The translations under genes and the position numbers were made by a program. From SHXR01 sp046160305 (GTDB lineage: Bacteria; Pseudomonadota; Gammaproteobacteria; Burkholderiales; SG8-39), in the NCBI GenBank assembly GCA_046160305.1, contig JBJXGX010000103.1, positions 1-64,000 of the forward strand: a stretch of DNA of 64,000 nucleotides, read 5' to 3'. Positions within the stretch are counted from its first letter, which is position 1. The number at the start of each line of letters is the position of its first letter. The notes under the pieces are model-generated. The model saw nothing but the letters and a program-made list of their open reading frames with translations, made no database searches and was not told the DNA's origin. Of this stretch, positions 26,965-36,520 are shown in pieces.

Positions 26965-28515
26965 TTAGATGGGTCGTTCGACCTTGTCATCATCGTCAGC
27001 CTTTGCGCTGGCTGTCCTGAAGAATCCGTCGCAGGATGCCCAATTGCGCCAAACCTCGACCAATGAATCCCGATGAGCGCTCGCCCGTCCAATCAGCCAT
27101 CCCTCGATCAGCAACATCAATCCGGAATCGACCGTACCGCTGCCTTCACGTCGAAGCGTGCCGACACCCGCGGACACATCGTTCATCGATCCCAATACAT
27201 TCTGAAGCCGTGCAAGCCCATCGAGATATCGGCGCGCACGCTTCGGCCTGCCTAGCGTCACGAACATCTCTCCAATGTATCGCAGCTTTTTCACGTCGAG
27301 GCGCGCCTCATGCAACTGCGCTGCCTCGGCTGAAAGGAGATCGGATGCGCGCAGTCTGCGCTCCCGATGGTCCATTGCCCGCGCAACGAATTTCACGAGC
27401 GAATCGTCCCCGGCGACCTGCGGTGCTTTTGACAGGTTCGATAGCGCGCGCGCCAATAGTAGTATCAATCGCACATACCGCGCGGAGGCTACGGCGCGTC
27501 TTGCATCGGCGCGGGCATCCTCGCGCATCCGCCGGGACCATCGGAGCAATGCGGGCATGCCTGGACGCTCACCCAGAGACCCGACGACTTCCGGCAGCGT
27601 TTCGGAATCCCAGACATCCGCGTCGCGAGCCGGGGCGAGGCACGTGTTCAACCAACGCAATTCGGCTTTCCATGCCGCGAAATCCGTCTCCGGAAACAAA
27701 CCCCGAAAAATCGACATCGCTGTTCGCAATCGCCGCAGGGCAACCCGCAGTTGGTGCAAATACTCGGGATCGGTGCTCTTCAGGAATCCCGTTTCGTTCG
27801 CTTGCAAGTGATTGAGGCAATCACCAATCAGACGATGTGCCGCCACTGCGATGCTTTCGCGCTTGTCGAGCGGGATCGTGCCCGCCTTGACCGGCGTGGC
27901 CGCCTCGCCCAACGCAAGCGCAAATCCGCGCTCCGCTTTGCTCGAATAACCCAGGCGTAACGAAAAAGCGTCGACCATCCGCTCGGCAAGACTGAAAAGC
28001 GCCCCCTCTTCTCCGCTTTTCAGCTCCAACTCGATCTCGCAAATCCGCTGGCTTCGACGGCCTGCGCGAATCGTCCCCGTGTCGATCGCCGCCTCGATCA
28101 GCGTATCGGGCGAGGGCTCGACATTGAACGCAATGCGACCAAAGCGCGTCGAAAATACCGGACGGATCGCGGACCAGTCGCATTTGCGAAGCGCCGACTT
28201 CAAATCGAGCGCGCGAATCGGATCAAGATCGAGCGTAGCGCCGGCGACGACCCACTCGAATTCATTGCGAGAATGCAATGCACCTGTGGACGATCCGCCG
28301 GTCTTGAGCGTTTGAATCCATCGCGACCCGTCACGGCGCAATCGCAAAGCGATCCGCGCGCGCTGCAATGTACGATCGGGCGTATCGAAATAGGTAGTGT
28401 GGAGCGTGGTCCGTCGCGCCCGACCTCGTTTTATCGGTGACCAACCCTGCCACGCGAGGATCGAACGCGCAGCCGCCGGCGGAAACAACAGCTTGAGCTC
28501 GGTTTCGGTCGCCAA
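26965..28515 (-). CDS. CYTH-CHAD domain protein (triphosphatase-like)
   Basis: A 516-residue cytoplasmic protein with two domains. The N-terminal CYTH domain (about 1-205) has ETELKL (the E-x-E-x-K motif), then YFDT, ALRLRR, EAAIDTG and EIELELKSG, which build the triphosphate-metal tunnel; such proteins hydrolyse inorganic triphosphate or related substrates. The C-terminal CHAD domain (about 220-500) is helical, with basic histidine-arginine motifs (YLHQLRVALRRLR, HEARLDVKKLRYIGE) known in this family to bind polyphosphate. It lies directly downstream of relA, 11 bases away on the same strand. Confidence 0.9.
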   Translation of the reverse strand: MATETELKLLFPPAAARSILAWQGWSPIKRGRARRTTLHTTYFDTPDRTLQRARIALRLRRDGSRWIQTLKTGGSSTGALHSRNEFEWVVAGATLDLDPIRALDLKSALRKCDWSAIRPVFSTRFGRIAFNVEPSPDTLIEAAIDTGTIRAGRRSQRICEIELELKSGEEGALFSLAERMVDAFSLRLGYSSKAERGFALALGEAATPVKAGTIPLDKRESIAVAAHRLIGDCLNHLQANETGFLKSTDPEYLHQLRVALRRLRTAMSIFRGLFPETDFAAWKAELRWLNTCLAPARDADVWDSETLPEVVGSLGERPGMPALLRWSRRMREDARADARRAVASARYVRLILLLARALSNLSKAPQVAGDDSLVKFVARAMDHRERRLRASDLLSAEAAQLHEARLDVKKLRYIGEMFVTLGRPKRARRYLDGLARLQNVLGSMNDVSAGVGTLRREGSGTVDSGLMLLIEGWLIGRASAHRDSLVEVWRNWASCDGFFRTASAKADDDDKVERPI

Positions 28516-28526
28516 TTCACTTGACC

Positions 28527-30731
28527 TTATCGTCGTTGCGCGACGAACACTCCGCGCACCTCTTTGATGTGCTCGAGGGCACGGACCAGGATCCCAACGT
28601 CGGTCACCTCCAACGTAAAGTGCATCGAAGCGATGCCGGCCCGCGATTGGGTATTGACCGCAGTCACATTGATGCGATCGCGAGTGAAAACGTCGGATAC
28701 ATCACGGAGCAGGCCTTGCCGATCATGCGCCTGCACGATCACATCCACCGCGTACACGCCGGATGTTTTACCACCCCAGTTGGCGTCGATGCACCGCTCC
28801 GGGTGCGCTTTTGACAACGCGGCGAAGCTCGCGCAATCGCGCCGGTGAATCGAAACGCCGCGTCCCCGCGTAACGAATCCCCGGATCGCATCAGGAGGTA
28901 CAGGACGGCAGCACTTGGCCAATTGCGTGAGCAATTGACCGACGCCGACGATCAGGATTCCGCCCGTCGCGGAATCGGCGCGCGCCTCCCGCGCGATCGG
29001 CGGGACCTCGTCTTCATGTTGTTCTGCAACCTCGCCGCGGATCGCGATCTGCAATTGCCGCGGCCCGACTTCTTCGCGTGCAACGGCAATGAACAACGCA
29101 TCGGTCGATTCGAATCCAAGCCCCTTCGCAAGAAGCTCGAGATTCGCGCCAGTACGGCCTTCGCGTTGCATCTCGCGTTCCACCGCCGCGCGGCCCGCGA
29201 CGCTTAACTCGTGGGATTCAATCGCATTGAACCACTGTCGCACCTTGGTACGCGCACGATTCGATCCGAGGTAGCCGCGCTCCGGATTGAGCCAATCGCG
29301 ACTCGGCCCACCCTGCTTCGCGGCGACGATCTCCACCGTCTGCCCGTTCTCGAGTTTCGTATCGAGCGGGACCATGGCGCCATCGACGCGCGCACCGCGA
29401 CAGCGATGTCCAAGTTCGGTATGAACGTGGTACGCGAAATCGACGGGTGTCGCGCCGCGCGGCAGGTCGATCACCCGCCCCTGCGGCGAGAGCACGTACA
29501 CCGAGTCATCGAGCGCGGCGTGTTTGGCCTGATCGACCCAATCGGCGCCATCGACGATCTCGTCGCGCCAGGCGAGGATTCCCCGGAGCCAGCCGATCCG
29601 CTCCTCGTAGTCCGCCTGTTTGCGAGCCTTGCCCCGCTCCGATTTGCCGCTTTCCTTGTAGCGCCAGTGCGCGGCAACGCCGCCCTCGGCCTCGCGATGC
29701 ATCTCGTGCGTGCGGATCTGGATCTCGAGCGGCCGACCGTCGGGGGCGATGACCGCGGTGTGCAACGATCGGTAGCCGTTTGCTTTCGGTCGCGAGATGT
29801 AATCGTCGAATTCCTTGGGGATCGGCTGCCAGAGATTGTGCGCGACCCCGAGTGCCGTATAGCAATCGCGATGCTCGCGGACAATGACACGCACCGCGCG
29901 CAGATCGAACAGCTCCGCGAAGTCCCGACCCTTTCGCTGCATCTTGTTCCAGATGCTGTAGAGATGCTTTGGGCGGCCGCTGATCTCCGCGTCGATTCCA
30001 TTCTGGGCGAACTCGCTGCGCAGTCGCTCCACGCATTGTTCGATGAACGCGTCGCGCTCATTCTGGCGCTCGTCGATGAGCGCGGTGACCTGCTCGAACG
30101 CGACCGGATCGACAATGCGAAACGCAGCATCCTCAAGTTCCCATTTGAGCTGCCAGACACCCAGGCGATTGGCAAGCGGGGCGTAGATATCGAGCGTTTC
30201 GCGTGCGATACTGGTGCGCAATTCAGGCGGCACGTTCAAAATGAAGCGCATGGTCTGCGTACGGCTCGCCAAACGAACGAGCACCGCACGGATATCCTCG
30301 ACCATCGCCAGCAACATCTTTCGCAGCACTTCGAGCTGCTGGGACTTTCCGGCCGCATCGCCTTGCGCGGCCGCGCTTCGCGTGACGAGGCGCAATTGAT
30401 TCAGCCGCGCGACGCTGCCAACGATCCCCGCGACATCCGCACCGAATACGCCTTCGATGCGATCTTTGTAATCGGCCTCGTAGTCCGGAACCGCGAACAA
30501 GACGCCCGCGACAAGCGAAGCGACATCGAGCCTGAGCATCGCGAGGTTGCGTGCCGTACCGATCGCGTGCGCCAATACCGGCTCGGTGGTGGCGAGCAAC
30601 CGATCCGCATAGGTCGGTCGAACGAATGCGAGTGCGCGCTCAACGGTCTGACGATATTCCGGGGCGAATCCATCCATCGCGTTGAACGATGTATCGATCT
30701 GCGATCGCGATGATTCAGGCGCTACGCTCAC
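28527..30731 (-). CDS. relA: RelA-type (p)ppGpp synthetase
   Basis: A 734-residue stringent-response enzyme that makes (p)ppGpp on stalled ribosomes. Domains in order: a degenerate HD hydrolase region, the synthetase domain with GYRSLHT at 319-325 and EIQIRTHEM, a TGS domain (starting VYVLSPQGRVIDLPRGAT), a zinc-finger/RIS part with CCRP, and a C-terminal ACT domain (VDVIVQAHDRQGLLRDVSDV). In the HD region H55 remains, but the HD dyad reads LFAVPDY (78-84), so the hydrolase is expected to be dead. That makes it RelA, not the bifunctional SpoT. It is followed by the CYTH-CHAD gene. Confidence 0.95.
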   Translation of the reverse strand: MSVAPESSRSQIDTSFNAMDGFAPEYRQTVERALAFVRPTYADRLLATTEPVLAHAIGTARNLAMLRLDVASLVAGVLFAVPDYEADYKDRIEGVFGADVAGIVGSVARLNQLRLVTRSAAAQGDAAGKSQQLEVLRKMLLAMVEDIRAVLVRLASRTQTMRFILNVPPELRTSIARETLDIYAPLANRLGVWQLKWELEDAAFRIVDPVAFEQVTALIDERQNERDAFIEQCVERLRSEFAQNGIDAEISGRPKHLYSIWNKMQRKGRDFAELFDLRAVRVIVREHRDCYTALGVAHNLWQPIPKEFDDYISRPKANGYRSLHTAVIAPDGRPLEIQIRTHEMHREAEGGVAAHWRYKESGKSERGKARKQADYEERIGWLRGILAWRDEIVDGADWVDQAKHAALDDSVYVLSPQGRVIDLPRGATPVDFAYHVHTELGHRCRGARVDGAMVPLDTKLENGQTVEIVAAKQGGPSRDWLNPERGYLGSNRARTKVRQWFNAIESHELSVAGRAAVEREMQREGRTGANLELLAKGLGFESTDALFIAVAREEVGPRQLQIAIRGEVAEQHEDEVPPIAREARADSATGGILIVGVGQLLTQLAKCCRPVPPDAIRGFVTRGRGVSIHRRDCASFAALSKAHPERCIDANWGGKTSGVYAVDVIVQAHDRQGLLRDVSDVFTRDRINVTAVNTQSRAGIASMHFTLEVTDVGILVRALEHIKEVRGVFVAQRR

Positions 30732-30893
30732 GTGCTTCCCAACCGCCTTGACGATTCGCTATGGTACCGCCGTGCGACTCGCTGGACATCGAATCGCATG
30801 CACCATTCGCGCGCACCAATCCCAAGCACAAATCGAGCAAACCAACCGCGTGCGCACCGGTTCATGGTTGGCCATAATGGGTGATCCATCATC

Positions 30894-31793
30894 ATGCCTC
30901 CAGCAACTACCAGACCCTCGGTCCTTCCGTATCTTTACCTCGTTATTGCTGCCGCCACATGGGGCGGGACGTGGGTGTTGGTACGTGGCGTCCGTGAAGA
31001 GTTCCCCCCGATCGCGATTGCGTTTTGGCGATGGGTCGCGGCGGCCGTCATGTTGTTTCCTTTCGCCTGGCCACATCTGCGCGCCGATTGGCCCAAATAC
31101 CAGGGCCATTGGGTCCCCGTCCTGATTCTCGGAGCGATCGGCACCGTCACGTTCGCGGCCTTTGGCGCGCTGGGTGTCCAATACACGACGGCGACGAACG
31201 CCTCCCTGATCAACTCGATCACGCCGATCTTTTGCCTGCTCTTCTCCGTTCTGGCGCTGCGAACGCGCGTGACCGGCCGATACGTTGTGGCGATGACGCT
31301 CTCTCTTGCCGGAATGCTCTGCATTGCCACCCAAGGACGCATCGAAGCCCTTGTTGCCCTCGATTTCAATCGCGGCGACCTCCTGATTCTGCTGGCGAGC
31401 GTTGGCTGGGCCGCCTACACGGTCGGCTTACGATGGAAACCCCAGGGCGTGAGCGGCATCGCGTTTCTCTTTGTCGTCAGCGCGATCGGACTGGTGCTTT
31501 GGGCGCCGTTCTACCTCATGGAAATCGCCAGCGGCCGGACCATGAGCGTCAATTGGCGGACCGTGGCGGCGGCGATTTCGCTTGGCCTCTTCCCGTCCGT
31601 CATCGCCTATGTTGGATGGAACCATGCCGTTCCGCGTGTCGGGGCACATGTTGCCGGCCTGTTCGGCAATCTCGTCCCCGTGTTCGGCATCGCGCTTGCG
31701 GTAGCGTTTCTAGGTGAAATCCCGCAGGCTTACCACGGTGCGGGCATGGTACTCATCTTCTCGGGCTTGTATCTCATCTCACGCGGAAAATGA
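30894..31793 (+). CDS. EamA-family (DMT) transporter
   Basis: A 299-residue inner-membrane protein with about ten hydrophobic helices in two EamA repeats, typical of drug/metabolite exporters. The first repeat includes AAATWGGTWVLVRGV and the second ends with NLVPVFGIALAVAFLGEI. Its stop overlaps the mtfA start (ATGA at 31790). The substrate cannot be told from sequence; amino acids or nucleobases are common for relatives. Confidence 0.88.
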   Translation: MPPATTRPSVLPYLYLVIAAATWGGTWVLVRGVREEFPPIAIAFWRWVAAAVMLFPFAWPHLRADWPKYQGHWVPVLILGAIGTVTFAAFGALGVQYTTATNASLINSITPIFCLLFSVLALRTRVTGRYVVAMTLSLAGMLCIATQGRIEALVALDFNRGDLLILLASVGWAAYTVGLRWKPQGVSGIAFLFVVSAIGLVLWAPFYLMEIASGRTMSVNWRTVAAAISLGLFPSVIAYVGWNHAVPRVGAHVAGLFGNLVPVFGIALAVAFLGEIPQAYHGAGMVLIFSGLYLISRGK

Positions 31794-32554
31794 TCAATCT
31801 ATTTGGCCGTTGGACCCGGCGAGGCACTACCGTATCGACGCAAATCCCGCCGCCGCTTTGGGACGACGTAACCGGGCGGATGCCGTTTCTGCGGCATCTT
31901 TCGACCAAAGACCTTGCTCGTCTGAATGCGTTGTCGAACACCTTTCTCGCCACCAAGGAGATGCATGGCGCCGCCGGACTCGATCTCACCGACGCAATGC
32001 GGGTCGCCATCGCGGCGCAGGCATGCCTGCCGATTCTCGAGCTTGGGCTGCAGTGCTATGACGGTTGGGTCGGTGTCATCGTCTATCCTGGGGAGTTCCG
32101 GGTTCAACGCGAGGAAATGGATGAAACAGGCGTCCTGCACGAATGGGACGAGCACATCGCCGGCGAGTCGATGCATGGCGGCCCGGTCGTTCTCTCCTGG
32201 GAAGACGCTCAAGTCGAAGAAATCGGATACAACGTCGTCATCCATGAATTTGCCCACAAGCTCGATGGGTTGGATGGTGAAACCGACGGCATCCCGCCGG
32301 TACCACCGGGCATCACACGAGAGGCGTGGCAAACCCTCTGGTTGTCGCATTTCGATGATTTCGCGGCCCTCGTCGATGACGATGAAGACGCGGCCCCGTT
32401 CGATCCATACGGCGCCCAACAGCCAGCGGAATTCTTCCCGGTCATGTCGGAGGTGTTCTTCACCGATCCGGAACACCTGCATGCGATCTATCCCGATCTT
32501 TACGCCGGGTTGGTGGCGTTCTATCGGCAGGACCCGCTCTCCGGGAGCGGTTGA
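31790..32554 (+). CDS. mtfA: Zinc-dependent peptidase MtfA
   Basis: A 254-residue member of the MtfA (DUF980, M90) family. In E. coli this peptidase binds Mlc and so influences the glucose phosphotransferase system. The zinc motif is HEFAH at residues 152-156, followed by KLDGLDGETDG. A PAEFFPVMSEVFF block near residue 210 gives the third ligand, E or D. It is translationally coupled to the upstream EamA gene by ATGA overlap, and a small flavodoxin-like gene follows. Whether an Mlc/PTS system exists in this organism is not known from the window. Confidence 0.92.
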   Translation: MINLFGRWTRRGTTVSTQIPPPLWDDVTGRMPFLRHLSTKDLARLNALSNTFLATKEMHGAAGLDLTDAMRVAIAAQACLPILELGLQCYDGWVGVIVYPGEFRVQREEMDETGVLHEWDEHIAGESMHGGPVVLSWEDAQVEEIGYNVVIHEFAHKLDGLDGETDGIPPVPPGITREAWQTLWLSHFDDFAALVDDDEDAAPFDPYGAQQPAEFFPVMSEVFFTDPEHLHAIYPDLYAGLVAFYRQDPLSGSG

Positions 32555-32566
32555 GTCCTGACAACC

Positions 32567-33022
32567 ATGAAACGCCTGCTCATCGTCTTCCACTCACAGT
32601 CGGGCGGTACGACACGCATGTGCGAGGCAGTCGTGCGCGGGGCGCAGTCGATCGAGGAGATCGAAGTGCACTGCAAGCGCGCCTTCGACGCGGGTGTCGA
32701 TGATCTCCTTGCCGCCGATGGATTGATCATCGGGACACCGGAGAATTTCGGCTACATGTCCGGGGCGGTGAAGGATTTTTTCGATCGCACGTTCTATCCC
32801 TGCGAACACAGCCTCGAAGGCCGGGCGTATGGCGTCTTCGTGCGCGCGGGCAACGACGGCGCCGGCGCCGTCGCCAGCATCGATCGGATTCTCGCCGGCC
32901 TGAAGATGAAAAAAGTATTCGAACCGGTCATCGCGCGTCGCGAGATCGAGGCAGAACACCTTGCCAAATGCGAAGAGCTTGGCGCAACGATTGCGGCCGG
33001 CATTGCCTATGGAATCTTCTGA
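32567..33022 (+). CDS. Flavodoxin-like/NAD(P)H-dependent FMN protein
   Basis: A 151-residue flavodoxin-fold protein. The N-terminal phosphate-binding strand-loop is LLIVFHSQSGGTTRMCEAV, and a second FMN site is in GTPENFGYMSGAVKDFFDRTF. It is 12 bases downstream of mtfA and likely in the same transcript. Electron partner and substrate are unknown. Confidence 0.85.
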   Translation: MKRLLIVFHSQSGGTTRMCEAVVRGAQSIEEIEVHCKRAFDAGVDDLLAADGLIIGTPENFGYMSGAVKDFFDRTFYPCEHSLEGRAYGVFVRAGNDGAGAVASIDRILAGLKMKKVFEPVIARREIEAEHLAKCEELGATIAAGIAYGIF

Positions 33023-33028
33023 CGCGCA

Positions 33029-33889
33029 TCATCCCCGCAGGAGAAAATCGCGCACCACGGCCGTCTGGTCATCATGCATCAGGGTCGGCGCATGCCCGAC
33101 TCCCTCGAACTCGACGACCTCGGCCCGTGGACCACGCAGCCGCATCTGGTCGGTGGTCGCCCGAGGAAGCAGATCGGACTCTGCACCGCGGATGACCAAT
33201 GTCTTGGCCCGCACGGCGTCGTAGAGATGCCAAAGTTCGATATCCCGGTTCATCACGAACTTGCGAAACGGGATACTCAACGCGGGATCGTAATGTGCGA
33301 CATAACTTTCATCCGCCTGCTTGCGCACGACCACATCGGTGAGGAAACGCCATTCCTCGTCGGTGTGCGGTCCAAACGATGCTGCGATGGTTCGGATGTA
33401 CTTCACCGCTGAATTGAAATCCGGGAAGCGTGGCGCATTGCCGACATACTGTCCGATCCGCGCCAAGGACACCGCACTCAGCACCGGACCGGCATCGTTC
33501 AACACTAGTCGTCTGATCGGTGTGCCCGGCATGGAAGCCAGTGCCATCCCGATCAAACCACCCATCGACGTGCCAACCCAATCGACCTGCTCGACGTCGA
33601 GCCGCGCGATCAGGGTCACGCAGTCGGAGACATAGATCGGTATCTCGTATTCGGCAGGATTCTTCAGCCAATCGCTTGAACCCCGCCCCGGCATGTCCGG
33701 ACAGATCACGCGGTAGCGATCGACCAGCGCCCTCGCCAATGCATCGAAATCCCGCGCAGAACGCGTCAGCCCATGCACGCATATCACTACGTTCGGATTG
33801 GCCGGATCGCCCCATTCCAGGTAGCCGAGACGATGCAATCCGGTTGGCGTGGCGCATGAAACGTAACGCTGACCGGAGGCGACTTGCAT
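33029..33889 (-). CDS. Alpha/beta hydrolase
   Basis: A 286-residue alpha/beta-fold hydrolase. The oxyanion region is CVHGLTRSARDFD, the nucleophile elbow GTSMGG (serine about residue 109), and the acid and histidine are in GAESDLL and GVGHAPTL. There is no signal peptide. It converges with the flavodoxin-like gene, seven bases apart, and shares no clear operon. Substrate unknown. Confidence 0.87.
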   Translation of the reverse strand: MQVASGQRYVSCATPTGLHRLGYLEWGDPANPNVVICVHGLTRSARDFDALARALVDRYRVICPDMPGRGSSDWLKNPAEYEIPIYVSDCVTLIARLDVEQVDWVGTSMGGLIGMALASMPGTPIRRLVLNDAGPVLSAVSLARIGQYVGNAPRFPDFNSAVKYIRTIAASFGPHTDEEWRFLTDVVVRKQADESYVAHYDPALSIPFRKFVMNRDIELWHLYDAVRAKTLVIRGAESDLLPRATTDQMRLRGPRAEVVEFEGVGHAPTLMHDDQTAVVRDFLLRG

Positions 33890-34025
33890 GCTTGCTCCAA
33901 ACGGAAATCGAGATCGTGACGCGCGAGCACATCAATCGGATGACAACGACCGCAGACCGGCGAGTGTAGTTGCGCGCTCGCCGGCACCGCTGCGCAATCG
34001 CACCGTCGCCGCGCAATCGCACCGC

Positions 34026-36365
34026 TCAACGCCAATATCTTGGATGTGTCGTGCGATACGTGGACCATCGCAGGATCCCAGGTGCAAGCTCGACCCGCAC
34101 CGCACCGCCTGCATCAGTACGCGCGATGTGGATCCCGCGGCTCTGGTAGCGCGCCTCGATGTCCGCACGCGGATGACCGAATCGATTCCGGTAACCCGCG
34201 GAAACGACCGCGAGACGCGGGCCGACCGCGTCGATGAAATCATTCGTGGACGAGGTTCGGCTCCCATGGTGCGGCACCAGGAGCACGTCCGCCCGCAACG
34301 CCTCGGTGCCTTTCAGCACCAGTATTGCCTCCTCGCGCGCTTCGATATCACCGGTAAGAAGCATCGCATGCCCGCCCGCATTGATGCGCAGTACGCATGA
34401 CATTGAATTCGTCTTGAGTGCTCGCTCGTAGTCATCGGTGACCGGATGCAAGACGTGAAAATCCACGCCATCCCACGTCCATCGCTGTCCGGCCTGGCAC
34501 GGCACGCGATAGGGCGAATATGCCTGCACCGGATGTCCGGCCGGCAACGATGACATCAGCATGCCGATCGGCAACCAACTCGCGATCGACACCGCGCCAC
34601 CGGAATGATCATTGTCGAGGTGCGTAATCATCATGCGGTCGATGCGCCCGATGCCCTCGCCGCGAAGGTACGGCACGACGACGCGATTGCCCGCATCCGC
34701 CTCGACGCTATAGGCGGGTCCGGCGTCATACACCATCGAATGGCGTGCGGTGCGAATGACGATCGCGGTTCCTTGTCCGATATCGAGAATGTCGATCCAC
34801 GCGGTGCCGGTCGAAGGCGCACCCGGCAGGACGAACAGCATCGGCGCGAAAAGCGGCAAAGCCATCGCGCGCGCCGGCACACCGCGCGGCGCGAGCAGCC
34901 ATACCACACCCAGAAGCGCGAGCGCCAACGCCCACCCGTTCGGTGCGTGTTGCTGCCATGTGGCGGCAGGCAGGCTGGCGAACCATTCCAGAACCGGCAT
35001 GAGCAACGCCATGACCCAATGCGCAAGATAGGCCAACGCATCGACGGGAACAAGCGCGGCGAGCAACGCAAGGGGCGTCACGATCAGGCTCACCACCGGA
35101 ATGGCAACAGCGTTTGCGATCGGCGATACCAGCGAGACCTGTTGGAACAAAGCGATCGTTAGCGGCACGAGACCGATCGTGATGGCCCATTGGGATCGCG
35201 CCCAGGCAACGAACCATTGACCGTCGATCGCCCGGGTCGTCGTATAAAAAATGACGCCGACGGCGGCGAATGACAGCCAGAATCCCGGCGCGATCACCGC
35301 CCACGGATCGACCGCCACCACGACAAGCAATGCCAGCGCGAGCACGCGTGAGGCCGATTGCGTGCGATCAAGCCAAAGCGCGACGGCCGCGACGCTTAGC
35401 ATGTAGAGCGTGCGCTGTGCCGGGATGCCGAAGCCGGCGAGCGCGCAATAGAGCGTCGCCGCAATGACACCACCCACCGCGGCGGCTTTGCGGGCCGGAC
35501 ACGCCAACAGCAATCGGGAGGACCGTCGCCACGCGAAGCCCACCAGCCATGCGCCAAGGCTTGCGATCATGGTGACGTGCAAACCCGAGATGCTCATCAG
35601 ATGGGATACGCCGGTCCGATTGAATACCGCCCAATCCTCGGTGCGTATCGCCCGTTGATCACCCACGACAAGCGCGATCAACACGCCGGCGAATCGCTCG
35701 CCCGGCATCGCTTGGCGAAAGCGATCCCGCAAGCGCTCGCGAACACGGTCGATGCGAGCGCCAAGCGAACCGACATTCTCACCGAGGTGTCGGTGCTCTC
35801 CTCGGGGGCGAACCGATCCGGTGGCGCGGATGTCTTGTTCCAGAAGCCATGCTTCGTAGTCGAAGCCATGAGGATTCGCGTTGGTATGCGGATGTTTGAG
35901 CCGCACGGTGAACCGCCATCGCTCGCCCCCGCGAACGCGTGAAGGCTCGCCTTCACCGAGCGACCCGTACCACGCAAGCGCGACCCGACCGGATACGCCC
36001 GGCGTGTCGCTCTCTTCGATATCGAGAATGAAGCGAATACCCCGCTCGAATGGCTGCGGCAAACCGACCACCGTGCCGGCGATGACGATGTCCCGCCCTT
36101 CAAGCGTATTGTCGAGCCGCGCAGCGAGCCGATCGCTCGCGACCAGGCCCGCCCATCCATATCCAAGCGCAAGTCCGGTGCAGAGCGCGATAACGATACT
36201 TGCAAGTCCCGAACGTCCGCGCCCCACCCAAAGCAGCATGACGGCGGCGATAAGCGCACCGGCGATCCACGCGGACCCGGGCAATGTCGCCGACTGTTGC
36301 AGCATCGCCGTTCCGGTCACCGCCCCGACCGCTAATGCGCGCACACTGCTCTCTTGCCCATGCAC
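34026..36365 (-). CDS. comEC: DNA uptake channel ComEC/Rec2
   Basis: A 779-residue inner-membrane protein that conducts single-stranded DNA across the membrane in natural transformation. The N-terminal hydrophobic part and DUF4131 region are followed by the Competence domain (about 210-480; GVSHLMSISGLHVTMIAS). The C-terminal metallo-beta-lactamase-like domain includes THLDNDHSGG, LLTGDIE and PHHGSRTSS. The start at 36365 is taken from the frame; an M at residue 21 is also possible. The pilus operon in this window could supply the DNA-binding filament, but competence is inferred, not shown. Confidence 0.93.
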   Translation of the reverse strand: MHGQESSVRALAVGAVTGTAMLQQSATLPGSAWIAGALIAAVMLLWVGRGRSGLASIVIALCTGLALGYGWAGLVASDRLAARLDNTLEGRDIVIAGTVVGLPQPFERGIRFILDIEESDTPGVSGRVALAWYGSLGEGEPSRVRGGERWRFTVRLKHPHTNANPHGFDYEAWLLEQDIRATGSVRPRGEHRHLGENVGSLGARIDRVRERLRDRFRQAMPGERFAGVLIALVVGDQRAIRTEDWAVFNRTGVSHLMSISGLHVTMIASLGAWLVGFAWRRSSRLLLACPARKAAAVGGVIAATLYCALAGFGIPAQRTLYMLSVAAVALWLDRTQSASRVLALALLVVVAVDPWAVIAPGFWLSFAAVGVIFYTTTRAIDGQWFVAWARSQWAITIGLVPLTIALFQQVSLVSPIANAVAIPVVSLIVTPLALLAALVPVDALAYLAHWVMALLMPVLEWFASLPAATWQQHAPNGWALALALLGVVWLLAPRGVPARAMALPLFAPMLFVLPGAPSTGTAWIDILDIGQGTAIVIRTARHSMVYDAGPAYSVEADAGNRVVVPYLRGEGIGRIDRMMITHLDNDHSGGAVSIASWLPIGMLMSSLPAGHPVQAYSPYRVPCQAGQRWTWDGVDFHVLHPVTDDYERALKTNSMSCVLRINAGGHAMLLTGDIEAREEAILVLKGTEALRADVLLVPHHGSRTSSTNDFIDAVGPRLAVVSAGYRNRFGHPRADIEARYQSRGIHIARTDAGGAVRVELAPGILRWSTYRTTHPRYWR

Positions 36366-36412
36366 GTTGCCCGTATCGCTTCGATCGAAGACTCCTTAGA
36401 ATCTGTTGCCTT

Positions 36413-36463
36413 ATGAGGGGGCTCGGTGGGGTTGGGGCCCCTCCTCCCCAACACGCCCCTCAT
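36413..36463. repeat. Nested inverted repeat upstream of the DUF2062 gene
   Basis: An outer arm ATGAGGGG (36413-36420) pairs with CCCCTCAT (36456-36463), and an inner arm GTTGGGG (36431-36437) pairs with CCCCAAC (36446-36452) around an eight-base loop. It lies about 58 bp before the start of the DUF2062 gene. It could be a cruciform, a transcript leader structure or an operator pair. Confidence 0.55.
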
Positions 36464-36520
36464 ACTCCCCTAAGTCAAGGCCCGTTGCGGTCGTTCTGCA
36501 ATAGGCCATCGGAACTCCGC

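Noticed and set aside
29211..30713. 500-residue plus-strand frame opposite relA
   Set aside because: It is antisense to relA, and relA has clear catalytic motifs.
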